Shown: positions 37,211 to 46,145 of the stretch, in pieces
How the letters are laid out: every line of letters begins with the position of its first letter
How positions within the stretch are numbered: the first letter of the stretch is position 1
Assembly (NCBI GenBank): GCA_012031265.1
Contig: JAAUTY010000028.1
Location: 1-53,141 of the forward strand
DNA: 53,141 bases
Direction of reading: 5' to 3'
Source of the DNA: Spirulinaceae cyanobacterium SM2_1_0
GTDB lineage: Bacteria; Cyanobacteriota; Cyanobacteriia; Cyanobacteriales; Spirulinaceae
The notes under the pieces: model-generated
The model's database searches: none
The model's input: only the letters and a program-made list of their open reading frames with translations
Told to the model about the DNA's origin: nothing
Translations under genes and position numbers: made by a program

Positions 37211-37227
37211 CACGGGGATCACCCGTG
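37211..37227 (-). promoter_or_regulatory. Hairpin in the rplC leader
   Basis: A perfect six-base-pair stem (cacggg, loop gatca, cccgtg) lies about 100 bases before the rplC start. In other bacteria the leader of this operon binds L4; a similar use here is only a guess. Confidence 0.35.
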
Positions 37228-37612
37228 CTGGCACGCAATGCCGGATAATTTCAGGACTTCTGGGGTTTCACCTGAAGGGACTGAGTGCTCGGAATGCCAT
37301 TGACAAAAGCTAGGTGTGGCTCAGTAGGGAGCGTGCCTGGTGCGGCTGAGGACTTAGAAGCCCTTGAGGGTTCCAGTATCCAGGTCGCCGCAACGCTGTC
37401 AATCTCGGCAGGTGTGAAACTGATTTAATGAGGCAACATCAACGATGGTTGCCGACAATTTCCAAGTCTCGGTGGCTTGCAACCAACTACGGTCACAATC
37501 GTCAACGATAGCGCGTTTTTTTAGACAAGTCAAGATTTAGACACTAAAAAATTTCTTGGCCATTGGGGTGACGAGGCGATCGCCCTTGACTCCACGCGAC
37601 TTGCCCCAGCAT

Positions 37613-37643
37613 AAAGCGCTCCGCGTGGGTCACGGAGCGCTTT
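37613..37643 (-). terminator. Terminator after the DUF2808 gene
   Basis: The arms aaagcgctccg and cggagcgcttt form an 11-bp perfect stem with a nine-base loop, 48 bases past the stop of the minus-strand DUF2808 gene. The outer A/T pairs give a short T run on both strands, so it can also insulate transcripts coming the other way. Confidence 0.8.
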
Positions 37644-37690
37644 GTGTGCGAAACCTGAAATTAAGCGGCGAGCCGCGTCCGGGCGATCAC

Positions 37691-38278
37691 CTACTGGCCA
37701 ATGGTCAAAATCCAAGTGCCGACATAGCGAGGCAGCGGCACATCGCCGGGGCTGAGGAGACGGGCGTGGAAGTAATACGTCCCGCCCCAGGTCGGGTTGC
37801 GCGCGGGCAACTCAATTTCGATCGGCGTCTGGGCCTCAATCGGTGGTGGGATCGGGGCATCCTCGTCTAGAGCGGCAAGCTTCTCTTCTGATAGGCCGAG
37901 GTAGATTTGCAAAATCTGGCGTTCCTCATCCAGCACCACTTCCTGAATCGGGATCGTTTCACCACCGGCATGAACTTCAATGTGGTCGGTGTAAAACTCG
38001 CCACGATAGTAGTCGGGGTAGTTGATCGCGATTTGCGAGACGCCCAGCTCGACCTTGTTGGCGGGAATGCGGAGGCGGTAGCGATCGCGAATATTCGGCC
38101 GACCGCCAAAGTCAAGGTAATAGCTGAGAATGTCGGAGCGATCGCGAATGCCGCTGAAAATGGTCAAACCCGGATTGCGTTGTGCCAGGGAAGCGACCGG
38201 CAGTAGGGCTAGCCCGCAACTCCCGGCTGCCAATACGCCCAACAACATTTTCCGTGCCCAGTGCTTTGATAAAACCAT
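37691..38278 (-). CDS. DUF2808 family secreted protein
   Basis: The 195-residue protein has a signal peptide (KHWARKMLLGVLAAGSCGLALL, cleaved near ASLAQ). The cyanobacterial DUF2808 domain follows: FSGIRDRSDILSYYLDFGG, RYRLRIPANKVELGVSQIAI and the late PTWGGTYYFHARLLSPG. It should be periplasmic or outer-membrane-associated. No enzymatic motif is visible and the function is unknown. It is transcribed alone, divergent from pntAA, and ends in a strong terminator. Confidence 0.85.
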   Translation of the reverse strand: MVLSKHWARKMLLGVLAAGSCGLALLPVASLAQRNPGLTIFSGIRDRSDILSYYLDFGGRPNIRDRYRLRIPANKVELGVSQIAINYPDYYRGEFYTDHIEVHAGGETIPIQEVVLDEERQILQIYLGLSEEKLAALDEDAPIPPPIEAQTPIEIELPARNPTWGGTYYFHARLLSPGDVPLPRYVGTWILTIGQ

Positions 38279-38946
38279 AGATTTTTAGAGGGTGTGCGTT
38301 GCAAACAATCGAAAAAAATAGTTGACTGCGCCTGCCCGCTTGGACTGAGACTTGGCGCTCCTGAACATCTGAGCCGGACGTCGGCAGGGATGCTTTTGTA
38401 CTGCTCGTCCCCTCAGACCATCGCACCTCGTATCAACGAATCAACAGACTGTCCGCTCGATAAGCGTCAGTTTGTTACATTTCGTGACTGCTGTCTACTA
38501 TACCAATCGCGGTCGCCGAGTGACGGCGATCGCCCTTCGCCGCTTTGCGACGCTGGCGACTGTCTCGTCGTTCCCATACTCAGACATAAAATCAAGCTGA
38601 AAAACACCGACCGTCTCCGGGGATCGACATAGGATGCAGGGTGAGGCAAGCTAGCCGCACTGAACCGGAGGGGATAGATTCAGTTTTGGCTAGGCAGCCA
38701 GTATGCAGATGCCCTATGTTTTGTACTCACGTCTGAGTCAGCGAGTACAGGGGGATTTGTCACCGGTTGCACCTGACGACGGAGCCCAGTCACCACAGCA
38801 CAGCCTTCTAAAATTTGCGTCGTTCTGCCTGTCCGAATTGGTTTAAGGCTCAGGCGAGTTTTCGGAACGGTGTTTGCTTGCTGTCGCTGGTGGGTGGACT
38901 GTCCCCGTCGCTTGCTGTCCGCAGATGTTTGTTATTTGGAGTCACC
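38279..38946. other. Intergenic region between divergent DUF2808 and pntAA genes
   Basis: The 668 bases hold no convincing gene. Notable items are the nested inverted repeat at 38722-38749 and a HIP1-centred inverted stretch around 38505-38550. Both promoters must lie here. Confidence 0.55.
38722..38749. promoter_or_regulatory. Nested inverted repeat upstream of pntAA
   Basis: The outer arms tgtactc and gagtaca enclose an inner palindrome ctgagtcag. It lies about 200 bases before the pntAA start. It could be an operator or an RNA hairpin in a long leader. Confidence 0.4.
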
Positions 38947-40095
38947 ATGAAAATCGCGATCGCCAAAGAAGCCATCGAAATCGGCGAGCGCCGTGTTGCG
39001 CTCATCCCCGACGCCGTTGCTCGCCTCGTCAAACAAGGCTGGCAAATCACTGTGGAAGCCGGTGCAGGCACGGGCGCTTGCTTCAGCGATGAGGCTTATC
39101 TCGCCGCTGGCGCGCAAATCATCGCCGACCGCGCCCAACTCTGGGGCGAAGCCGATCTGTTGCTGAAAGTAGCGCCGCCGTCGGCTGAGGAAGTTGGCTT
39201 ACTGCGCGAAGGGGCAACTCTGATCGGCTTTCTGGATCCCCTCGGTTTGCCTGAGCGCAGCCAGCAACTCGCCGAGCGACGCATCACGTCCTTTAGTCTG
39301 GAGCTGATCCCGCGCACCAGTCGCGCCCAGAGTATGGATGCGCTCTCGTCGCAGGCCAATATTGCCGGTTACAAGGCGGCGCTGATTGCGGCAGCGGCGC
39401 TGCCGAAATTCTTCCCGATGCTGACGACGGCGGCGGGCACGATTCGCCCTGCCAAGGTCTTCATCATCGGGGCGGGGGTTGCGGGTTTGCAGGCGATCGC
39501 CACGGCGCGTCGCCTCGGGGCCGTTGTTGAGGCCTTCGACATTCGCCCCGCCGTCAAGGAAGAAGTCCAGAGCCTCGGCGCGAAGTTCGTGGAAGTCGAT
39601 CTCGCTGAAGAAACTACAGCAGCAGGAGGCTACGCCAAAGAGGTGTCCGACGATACGAAGCAACGCACCCAAGCGGCGATCGCCGAGCGGGTCGCCCAAG
39701 CCGATGTCGTCATCACCACCGCCCAGGTTCCGGGCAAGCGCGCACCCATCCTCGTCACGGCTGAGATGGTCGCGCAGATGCGACCTGGCTCCGTCGTCGT
39801 CGATCTGGCGGCCGGTCAAGGCGGCAACTGTGAAGCCTCCGAAGCGGGCAAGGACATTCAATACCAGGGGGTCACTGTCATCGGCCCGATCAACCTCCCC
39901 GCCTCACTCCCCGTCCACGCCAGCCAACTCTATGCCAAAAACATCACCACCCTGCTGCAATATCTCGTCAAAGATGGCGAATTACAGTTGGATTTTGCAG
40001 ACGACATCGTGAGCAGCGCCTGTGTCACCCACGCGGGCGAACTCCGCAACGAGCGGGTCAAGGCAGCACTGGAGCGCGATAGCGTCAAGGTTTGA
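38947..40095 (+). CDS. pntAA: NAD(P) transhydrogenase subunit alpha, part 1 (NAD-binding)
   Basis: The 382-residue soluble domain I binds NAD(H) and passes hydride to NADP in domain III. Conserved parts are MKIAIAKEAIEIGERRVALI, SQANIAGYKAALIAA, the Rossmann loop IGAGVAGLQAIATARRLGA and the mobile-loop region near the end. I used the ATG of MKIAIAKE, well supported by homology, rather than the in-frame start at 38815. It leads the three-gene pnt operon; pntAB starts 116 bases later. The complex couples transhydrogenation to proton flow, probably in the thylakoid membrane. Confidence 0.96.
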   Translation: MKIAIAKEAIEIGERRVALIPDAVARLVKQGWQITVEAGAGTGACFSDEAYLAAGAQIIADRAQLWGEADLLLKVAPPSAEEVGLLREGATLIGFLDPLGLPERSQQLAERRITSFSLELIPRTSRAQSMDALSSQANIAGYKAALIAAAALPKFFPMLTTAAGTIRPAKVFIIGAGVAGLQAIATARRLGAVVEAFDIRPAVKEEVQSLGAKFVEVDLAEETTAAGGYAKEVSDDTKQRTQAAIAERVAQADVVITTAQVPGKRAPILVTAEMVAQMRPGSVVVDLAAGQGGNCEASEAGKDIQYQGVTVIGPINLPASLPVHASQLYAKNITTLLQYLVKDGELQLDFADDIVSSACVTHAGELRNERVKAALERDSVKV

Positions 40096-40211
40096 GCGCC
40101 ATCTGAGTTCGGCATTGTGCCCCCAGGATTTCCTGGCAACCCAAGTTCTGCAAGCGCCTTGTGTCACTCCGACTCAAGCGGGATATGCTTGCTGCCAATC
40201 AGGAGAAATTT

Positions 40212-40502
40212 ATGGAAACTTCAACGCTTTTAGCGGGTTTGTTCGTTTTTGTACTGTCCTCGTTTGTGGGATTTGAAGTCATTAACAAAGTCCCGCCCAC
40301 TTTGCATACGCCGCTGATGTCCGGAGCCAACGCCATTTCCGGCATCGCCGTCCTCGGCGCGATTTTAGTGTCGGGTGCCCAGAATTGGAGTCTGACCGTC
40401 ATTTTGGGTTTGATTGCCATCGTTCTCGCCACCATCAATGTCGTCGGTGGTTTCCTAGTCACGGATCGAATGCTGAACATGTTCAAGAAAAAGGAGGCGT
40501 GA
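40212..40502 (+). CDS. pntAB: NAD(P) transhydrogenase subunit alpha, part 2 (membrane)
   Basis: The 96-residue membrane protein has three helices and the conserved loop FEVINKVPPTLHTPLMSGAN. It is the alpha-subunit half of the proton channel domain. The start is the ATG of METSTLLAGLF with aggaga eight bases upstream; an earlier in-frame start at 40161 is not needed. It ends three bases before pntB. Confidence 0.96.
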   Translation: METSTLLAGLFVFVLSSFVGFEVINKVPPTLHTPLMSGANAISGIAVLGAILVSGAQNWSLTVILGLIAIVLATINVVGGFLVTDRMLNMFKKKEA

Positions 40503-40505
40503 AGC

Positions 40506-41912
40506 ATGAACATTAGCGAATTTTTGCCGACGGGCATTCAGATCAGTTACCTGGTCGCGGCCTCATTGTTCATCGTCGGTCTGAAGCGGCTCGGCTCACC
40601 GGCTACTGCCCGACGCGGCAACCAACTAGCCGCCTTGGGGATGCTGGTTGCGGTGGTTGCCACCTTGCTGGATCGCCAAGTGCTCAACTACTGGGTGATT
40701 GCAGCCGGCATCGGGGTGGGTACTGTCATTGGCGCGATCGCCGCGCTCAAGGTCGCCATGACCGATATGCCCCAGATGGTCGGCATCTTCAACGGATTGG
40801 GTGGTGCGGCCTCAGCACTGGTGGCGATCGCCGAGTTCTGGCGCTTGCTCAGTACCGGCGCACCTCTGACGCTGACTTCTCTGATTACGATCATTCTGGG
40901 TGTCTTGATTGGCGGTGTCACCCTGACTGGGAGTCTGATCGCCTTTGCCAAGCTGCAAGGACTGCTTACCGGCAAGCCGATCCAATTTCCCTTGCAGCAG
41001 CCGTTCAACTTCCTGATTCTGGCGGCGTTTCTCGGCAGTAGCGTTTATTTTGCGATCGCCCCCGATACCCTACCAGTTTTCTTCGGTCTGATCGCCATTT
41101 CCCTGATTCTCGGCGTCTTGTTCACGATTCCGATTGGTGGCGGCGATATGCCCGTGGTGATCTCGCTGCTCAACTCCTACTCGGGTCTAGCCGCCGCCGC
41201 CGCCGGTTTTGTGGTCAACAACAATATGTTGATCGTCGCGGGCGCACTCGTGGGGGCATCTGGCATCATCCTCACCAACATCATGTGCAAGGGCATGAAT
41301 CGCTCGCTTGCCAATGTGCTGTTTGCCGCCTTCGGCAGTGACAACGCGGCGGCGGCTGGGAGCAGTGGCAGCCAGGGCGGCTCGGTGAAGAGCATTGATG
41401 CAGAAGAGGGGGCGATGATGCTCGGCTATGCCCGCTCGGTCGTCATCGTTCCCGGCTACGGCATGGCAGTCGCGCAGGCGCAACACGCCGTTCGTGAGCT
41501 AGCCAGCCAACTTGACCGTCTTGGAGTGGAGGTTAAGTATGCGATTCACCCCGTCGCCGGTCGGATGCCGGGTCACATGAATGTCCTGCTGGCGGAAGCG
41601 AATGTGCCCTACCCGCAGCTCTACGATATGGACGATATCAACCCCCAATTCGAGCAGACAGATGTGGCGCTGATCATCGGTGCCAACGATGTGGTCAACC
41701 CGGCGGCACGCCATGACAAGGGCAGCCCAATCTACGGAATGCCAATCCTCGAAGTTGATAAAGCCAAGCACGCCATCGTGATCAAGCGCGGCATGGGAAC
41801 GGGCTTTTCTGGTGTCCAAAATGAGTTGTTTTTCAAAGACAAGTCAATGATGCTCTTTGGCAGTGCCAAGGATGTGATCGATATGCTCGTTTCCGAGGTG
41901 AAGCAACTCTAA
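40506..41912 (+). CDS. pntB: NAD(P) transhydrogenase subunit beta
   Basis: The 468-residue subunit has about nine helices (1-265), including MVGIFNGLGGAASALVAIAE and PIGGGDMPVVISLLNSYSGL. A soluble NADP-binding domain III follows (about 290-468) with VPGYGMAVAQAQHAVRELA, HPVAGRMPGHMNVLLAEANV and IIGANDVVNPAA. Together with PntAA and PntAB it reduces NADP with NADH at the cost of the proton gradient. A hairpin terminator follows. Confidence 0.98.
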   Translation: MNISEFLPTGIQISYLVAASLFIVGLKRLGSPATARRGNQLAALGMLVAVVATLLDRQVLNYWVIAAGIGVGTVIGAIAALKVAMTDMPQMVGIFNGLGGAASALVAIAEFWRLLSTGAPLTLTSLITIILGVLIGGVTLTGSLIAFAKLQGLLTGKPIQFPLQQPFNFLILAAFLGSSVYFAIAPDTLPVFFGLIAISLILGVLFTIPIGGGDMPVVISLLNSYSGLAAAAAGFVVNNNMLIVAGALVGASGIILTNIMCKGMNRSLANVLFAAFGSDNAAAAGSSGSQGGSVKSIDAEEGAMMLGYARSVVIVPGYGMAVAQAQHAVRELASQLDRLGVEVKYAIHPVAGRMPGHMNVLLAEANVPYPQLYDMDDINPQFEQTDVALIIGANDVVNPAARHDKGSPIYGMPILEVDKAKHAIVIKRGMGTGFSGVQNELFFKDKSMMLFGSAKDVIDMLVSEVKQL

Positions 41913-41975
41913 ATCACCCGCATTGACGACGAAGCCGCTGCCCTGCCAGCCGGCTATGACCCGTGATGCTGCACC

Positions 41976-42014
41976 AGACCGAGGAGCAATCTGCTTGTTC
42001 CCCGGTCTTTATTT
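41976..42014 (+). terminator. Terminator after pntB
   Basis: The arms agaccg-agg and ccc-cggtct pair around a loop containing agcaatctgcttgtt, followed by ttattta. Confidence 0.7.
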
Positions 42015-42121
42015 AGTAACTGGGCGATGACGTTGCCTGGTGGGGTGAACTTCAAGGCATTGGTCAAAATGCGCGAGAATGTTGGCATAATAGGCGTGTT
42101 GTGGGTGGAGGACAGCGAGCG

Positions 42122-42808
42122 GTGACGTTCGAGGACATCATCAGTAGAGGTGGAGTGGCAATTTGGCCGCTCCTGTTTTTATCGATCCTGGCGATGGGCG
42201 CGATCTTTGATCGCCTCTGGTTCTGGTCGCGGGTCTTGTTACAAGAGCGCCAGATCTTGACGGGAGTGATGGAAGCAGCCTACCGCAACTGGGGCGTGGC
42301 ATTAGAAGTGGCTAAGGACTACCAATATCACCCGATGGGGCGCTTCCTCTATGCCCCGATGCAGCTCGCCGAGCCAGAGCCAGAGGTCTTCCACTTAGCG
42401 ATGGAAGCGGCCGCCGACGACGAACTAGCGCTGATGCGGCGCGGTGACAAGATTCTCGAAGCCGTGATCGCCCTCGCGCCGCTGTTGGGTTTGCTGGGAA
42501 CCGTTTTGGGCTTGATCAACTCGCTGGGATCGATCAGCCTTAGCGATCTCGGTACCGCTTCGACCGCTGGGGTCACTTTGGGGATTGGCGAATCGCTGAT
42601 TTCTACTGCCGCTGGTTTGGTGGTGGCGATTGTCAGTTTGGCGTTCTATCGCTTGTTCCAGGCTTTTCTCGCGGGTCAGGTGCGCGTTTTCCGCAAAGCT
42701 GGCACGGATCTGGAGGTGCTGTATCGTCAGCGCTGGCTGGATCTCGAAAATGAACGCTATGCGCTCAATCCAGTGCTTGGCAGCGCACCCAAGACGATTG
42801 AATCGTGA
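42122..42808 (+). CDS. exbB: ExbB/TolQ/MotA-family proton channel protein
   Basis: The 228-residue membrane protein has three helices: near [20 protein letters not shown], near [20 protein letters not shown] and near [20 protein letters not shown]. The [11 protein letters not shown] and [18 protein letters not shown] blocks are the ExbB/TolQ core. With ExbD it harnesses proton flow to energise TonB or a related system. I prefer the GTG at 42122 ([11 protein letters not shown]), which has ggagg about 12 bases upstream; the longer frame from 42101 begins inside that site. exbD follows after 77 bases. Confidence 0.9.
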   Translation: MTFEDIISRGGVAIWPLLFLSILAMGAIFDRLWFWSRVLLQERQILTGVMEAAYRNWGVALEVAKDYQYHPMGRFLYAPMQLAEPEPEVFHLAMEAAADDELALMRRGDKILEAVIALAPLLGLLGTVLGLINSLGSISLSDLGTASTAGVTLGIGESLISTAAGLVVAIVSLAFYRLFQAFLAGQVRVFRKAGTDLEVLYRQRWLDLENERYALNPVLGSAPKTIES

Positions 42809-42885
42809 GGGTGCTGGTTCCGGGTGCCTGATCGGGGGTGAACCCTTCGCTGGTGCTGCTGTTTCGCTATTGATTTCTTGGTCAT

Positions 42886-43622
42886 ATGACACAATCTGTT
42901 CGCCGGATTCGCCCGCGATCGCCCGCTGTCAATGCTCGCCCGCTGCGGCTCTGGCAAGATAATCCGAATACGCCCGAAGTGCGGATCGAGATTGTGCCGC
43001 TGATCGATGTCATTTTTTGCATCTTGACCTTCTTCATCCTGGCGGCGGTCGGCTTCTCGCGGCAGCAGGCGATCAGCCTCGACTTGCCGCAGGCTGCCAC
43101 GGGTGCAGCGCAAATGCAGGATCTGGTCGTGATCAGCCTCGACGAGACCGGCCGCGTCTATGTCGAGCAGCAGCCGGTGGCCACACGCGCACAATTGTCG
43201 CAGGCGCTGGAAAATTACTTCCTGACACAACCCGATGGTCGGGTCGTGCTGCGCGCCTCGCGTAATGCCCGCTACGACGAGGTGGTGCAAGTGCTGGATC
43301 TGCTGCGCGAGGTCGGGGGCGATCGCGTTGCCCTCGCCACCTTCCCGGCAGGCAACCAAGCCGAGTCAGAGTTTGAAACCGCACCGCAGTTGCCGTCGGG
43401 TTTTCCCGACGATTTTGAGGAGTTTGACGATTCGTTAGATTCATTCGATGGCTTGCCGAGCGAGCCAAGGCAGCCCGAGGCTGAGCGTGAGTTGGCACCT
43501 GGTCTGCCAACACGTCCCCAGGAGAATTCGCCGGACTTGCCCGGAAGCGAGCGCGAGGCGATCGCCCGCCAGCAAACCCTCGTGAGTCAGACAGCGAACT
43601 TCCCGCCGAGCCGGAGGAGTAG
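42886..43622 (+). pseudogene. exbD: ExbD/TolR-family protein with acidic tail, apparent one-base deletion near the 3' end
   Basis: The protein has one helix near the N-terminus (IVPLIDVIFCILTFFILAAV, containing the channel Asp) and a periplasmic ExbD domain (VVISLDETGRVYVEQQPVAT to VLRASRNARYDEVVQVLDLL). An acidic tail follows (DDFEEFDDSLDSFDGLPSEP). The uninterrupted frame runs on to 43902, antisense to the next gene, with a non-acidic, implausible sequence. One added base near 43540-43562 (gaagcgagcgcgaggc) brings the acidic end ESDSELPAEPEE into frame with a TAG at 43620-43622, giving about 245 residues. The core domain is certain; the frameshift is probable. Confidence 0.75.
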
Positions 43623-43676
43623 CCACTGCCCCCAGATCACACGGTCACGCTTTAGCCCAAAGCGGCGGCAGCACGC

Positions 43677-43967
43677 TCACAAGCAATCGCTGTCTGACGC
43701 CTCCGGCCACAGTAACCGCAAAGCCAGGAAGGCAAACCCAATCGCTGCCACTGCCTTCAGGGTGCGCACGGGCAAAACCTGGGCAACGCCACCACCGGCT
43801 AACACCCCGACGAAACTGGCCAGCAATAGCGCCGCAACTGTGCCGAAGAAGACGGCGCGGGGCGATCGCGAGCTGCCACTGAGGGCGATCGCCGCCAACT
43901 GACTCTTATCGCCAATTTCCGCCAAAAATACGGTCGCAAAGGTGAGACCGAGCAACTGCCAATCCAC
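43677..43967 (-). CDS. Half-size UPF0016/GDT1 cation exporter, second half
   Basis: The 96-residue membrane protein has three helices and one copy of the family motif, EIGDKSQLAA. Full-length UPF0016 proteins (TMEM165/GDT1/Mnx) contain two such repeats and export Mn or Ca. Here each repeat is a separate gene, so a heterodimer with the product of the gene just upstream is expected. Half-size pairs of this kind are known in cyanobacteria as hemi manganese exchangers. The start is GTG, 15 bases past the partner's stop. It converges on exbD. Confidence 0.85.
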   Translation of the reverse strand: MDWQLLGLTFATVFLAEIGDKSQLAAIALSGSSRSPRAVFFGTVAALLLASFVGVLAGGGVAQVLPVRTLKAVAAIGFAFLALRLLWPEASDSDCL

Positions 43968-43982
43968 AGCGTACCCCTGGCC

Positions 43983-44336
43983 CTAGGCCTGTACAACATC
44001 CCACAACAGCAGCACGGATACCGCAAGCAAAATTGCTGCCGCCGCCAAATCCAGGGTGCGCGGCGAGACCCGTCGCGACAGCCAGACCCCAAGCAGCACC
44101 CCAATCAGACTCGTGCTCACCAACGCGGCAGCCGCACCGGCAAAAACTAGCCAAGGGGATTGCGACTCGGCGGCAATCAGAAGCGTCGCCAACTGCGTCT
44201 TGTCACCCATCTCAGCCAACAGAATCGTGGTGAAGGTCGCGCCCAGGGTTGCCCAAAAACTGCGCTCGCGGCGGCGAGTGACTGGTGCTTTGGGGGGGTG
44301 ACCAGTCGCGGGCGGCTGGGTAGGAGGATTATTCAA
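43983..44336 (-). CDS. Half-size UPF0016/GDT1 cation exporter, first half
   Basis: The 117-residue protein has three helices and the motif EMGDKTQLAT. A proline-rich hydrophilic N-terminus of about 28 residues (NNPPTQPPATGHPPKAPVTR) precedes the first helix. The start in this reading is TTG; a GTG a little downstream (VTRRRERSFWATLG) is a possible alternative. It pairs with the gene 15 bases downstream and is probably cotranscribed with it. Mn export is the likely role by family, not shown here. Confidence 0.82.
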   Translation of the reverse strand: MNNPPTQPPATGHPPKAPVTRRRERSFWATLGATFTTILLAEMGDKTQLATLLIAAESQSPWLVFAGAAAALVSTSLIGVLLGVWLSRRVSPRTLDLAAAAILLAVSVLLLWDVVQA

Positions 44337-44548
44337 GGCGATCGCCTAGCTCGACGCAAACTGGTCACATTCTCGCAAAGACCCCCGCCAACTTCAAGCA
44401 TCACCGTCGGATTCCTAGCCTCGTGAAAATTTCGTTTACAATTTCAACGATGTGTTTTCTGGCAACTTAGCAGTCTGGCAAATCATCCAACTGCTCGATA
44501 ATCGCCGCCTCGAATTCGCTCGCCCCCCATTCTAAAGATTCACTCCTC

Positions 44549-46144
44549 ATGCAGATTCGTCAACTTTGGCTGTGGTTGTTAGGCGGCGTCCTGCTCGCAG
44601 GCTTTGCCACACCTGTACGCGCCCTCTCCGATTCCGTGGACGAACCGGGGATCGATGCCCGCCGCCTGCACACTCCCCCCTACGACCTCACCGGCCGCAA
44701 GATCGGCATCGGTCAAGTTGAAGTCGGACGGCCGGGGCTGTTTGGGCTAGACAAGCCATTTTCGAGTATTCTGCGCGCTCTCGACGTGACCGCCGTCTTT
44801 CTCCGCGATGAACCGGCTAAAGGCAGCACTCACCTAGACACCCATGCGGTCATGGTCGCCACGGTGATGGTCAGCCGTGACAAGCGCCTACGGGGCGTCG
44901 CACCCGATGCGCGCCTCTATGCCTCCGCGATCGGTTCTCTCCGCGATGCCGGTCAACCCGAGGAATGCCTCGCCTCGCAGCACGTCGCCGCCCAAAATGG
45001 CAACGATGTGCGCGCGATCAACTTTAGCTTTGGCGAGCCGCTGCGCCGGGATCCGCGCCCGAATGCGACCCTCGACGGCAATGCGCTGTTGACCCGCTGC
45101 ATCGACTGGTCGGCGCGCGTTCACAACACCCTCTACGTCGTCGCTGGTAACCAAGGACGCGGCGGTATCCCGATCCCAACCGACAACTACAACGGCCTCA
45201 ATGTCGCCGCCTCGGTGCGGCGCGAGGGCCGCTTCACCAAACTGGATTTTTCTAACCTGAGTGAACTCCCCGAAGGCGTCGGTCGCACGACAATTTTGCG
45301 CGAGATCAATGAAGGCGGGCGACGTTCCATCGATTTAGTGGCCCCTGGCTCTGGCATTGAGGTCTACAATCTCAATGGTGAGATCATGCCTGTCTGGGGG
45401 ACGAGCTTTGCTGCCCCGCACGTCACGGCGACGATCGCGCTCTTGCAGGAGTTTGGCGATCGCGTCCTTGCCCAGGGCCGCCCCAACTGGAGCCTCGATG
45501 CCCGCCGCAGCGAAGTCATGCGCGCGGTTCTACTCAATGCCGCTGATAAACTGCTGGACAGTGGCGACGGCACCTATCTGGGCATGGCGCGGACGCTACT
45601 GTCCAAGGGCAACGAGACCTGGCTCGATGGCACGGCGGCCCGTGATCCCGCCGTGCCGCTGGACATCGAAATCGGTGCCGGTCATCTGAACGCTTACCGC
45701 GCCTACCAACAGTTTGAAGCGGGGCAATGGCGCGCTGAGGCGGCGGTGCCCAGCCGGGGCTGGGACTACGGCGAGGTGGCGGTCACCAGTAGCCGTGACT
45801 ACACCTTTGATGCGCCCTTACGCGGTGGCAGCTTTGTGGCGGCGACGCTGACCTGGCATCGCCACGTCGAGCTAAATGATGCCAACGGCAATGATCGCTA
45901 TGACATTGGTGAAAACTTCAGCGATCGCGGCGTCAACAATCTCGATCTCTACCTGCTCCCCGCCGACGGCGACGACACGGCCGCCAGCGTCTGCCAGTCC
46001 GTCAGCACCGTCGATAGCGTCGAGCACATTTTCTGCCCTGTCCCCAGCAGCGGCCGCTACAAGCTGCGCGTCCAGTACCGCCAGCAAGTCAACGAAGCCA
46101 GCCAGCCCTACGGTCTCGCTTGGTGGACACAGGCGGCGAACTGA
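44549..46144 (+). CDS. Secreted subtilase-like (S8/S53 clan) protein with atypical catalytic Asp position
   Basis: The 531-residue protein has a signal peptide (LWLWLLGGVLLAGFATPVRA). The catalytic-type domain (about 40-400) keeps His99 (LDTHAVMVATVM), Asn201 (VVAGNQGRGG) and Ser286 (WGTSFAAPHVTATIALLQ). The first catalytic position, usually Asp in an xxxDTG block, reads IGIGQVEVGRPG with Glu58. The C-terminal part (about 400-531) is a beta-rich domain of the pre-peptidase type (DLYLLPADGDD, then RYKLRVQYRQQV). It may be an active variant protease or a non-proteolytic relative. An AT-rich patch (gtttacaatttc) lies about 115 bases upstream. It stands alone on this strand. Confidence 0.82.
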   Translation: MQIRQLWLWLLGGVLLAGFATPVRALSDSVDEPGIDARRLHTPPYDLTGRKIGIGQVEVGRPGLFGLDKPFSSILRALDVTAVFLRDEPAKGSTHLDTHAVMVATVMVSRDKRLRGVAPDARLYASAIGSLRDAGQPEECLASQHVAAQNGNDVRAINFSFGEPLRRDPRPNATLDGNALLTRCIDWSARVHNTLYVVAGNQGRGGIPIPTDNYNGLNVAASVRREGRFTKLDFSNLSELPEGVGRTTILREINEGGRRSIDLVAPGSGIEVYNLNGEIMPVWGTSFAAPHVTATIALLQEFGDRVLAQGRPNWSLDARRSEVMRAVLLNAADKLLDSGDGTYLGMARTLLSKGNETWLDGTAARDPAVPLDIEIGAGHLNAYRAYQQFEAGQWRAEAAVPSRGWDYGEVAVTSSRDYTFDAPLRGGSFVAATLTWHRHVELNDANGNDRYDIGENFSDRGVNNLDLYLLPADGDDTAASVCQSVSTVDSVEHIFCPVPSSGRYKLRVQYRQQVNEASQPYGLAWWTQAAN

Positions 46145-46145
46145 A

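Larger units (their letters stand above)
37113..37690 (-). other. Gene-free leader region upstream of rplC
   Basis: The 578 bases between rplC and the DUF2808 gene hold hairpins at 37211-37227 (cacggg/cccgtg), around 37432-37453 (ggcaac/gttgcc) and 37613-37643. The promoter of the ribosomal protein cluster must lie here, but I cannot place it with confidence. A T run (gcgttttttt, about 37511-37520) is also present. Confidence 0.55.

Noticed and set aside
43623-43902. C-terminal extension of ExbD
   Set aside because: Its composition changes abruptly and it overlaps the exporter gene; a one-base loss explains it better.
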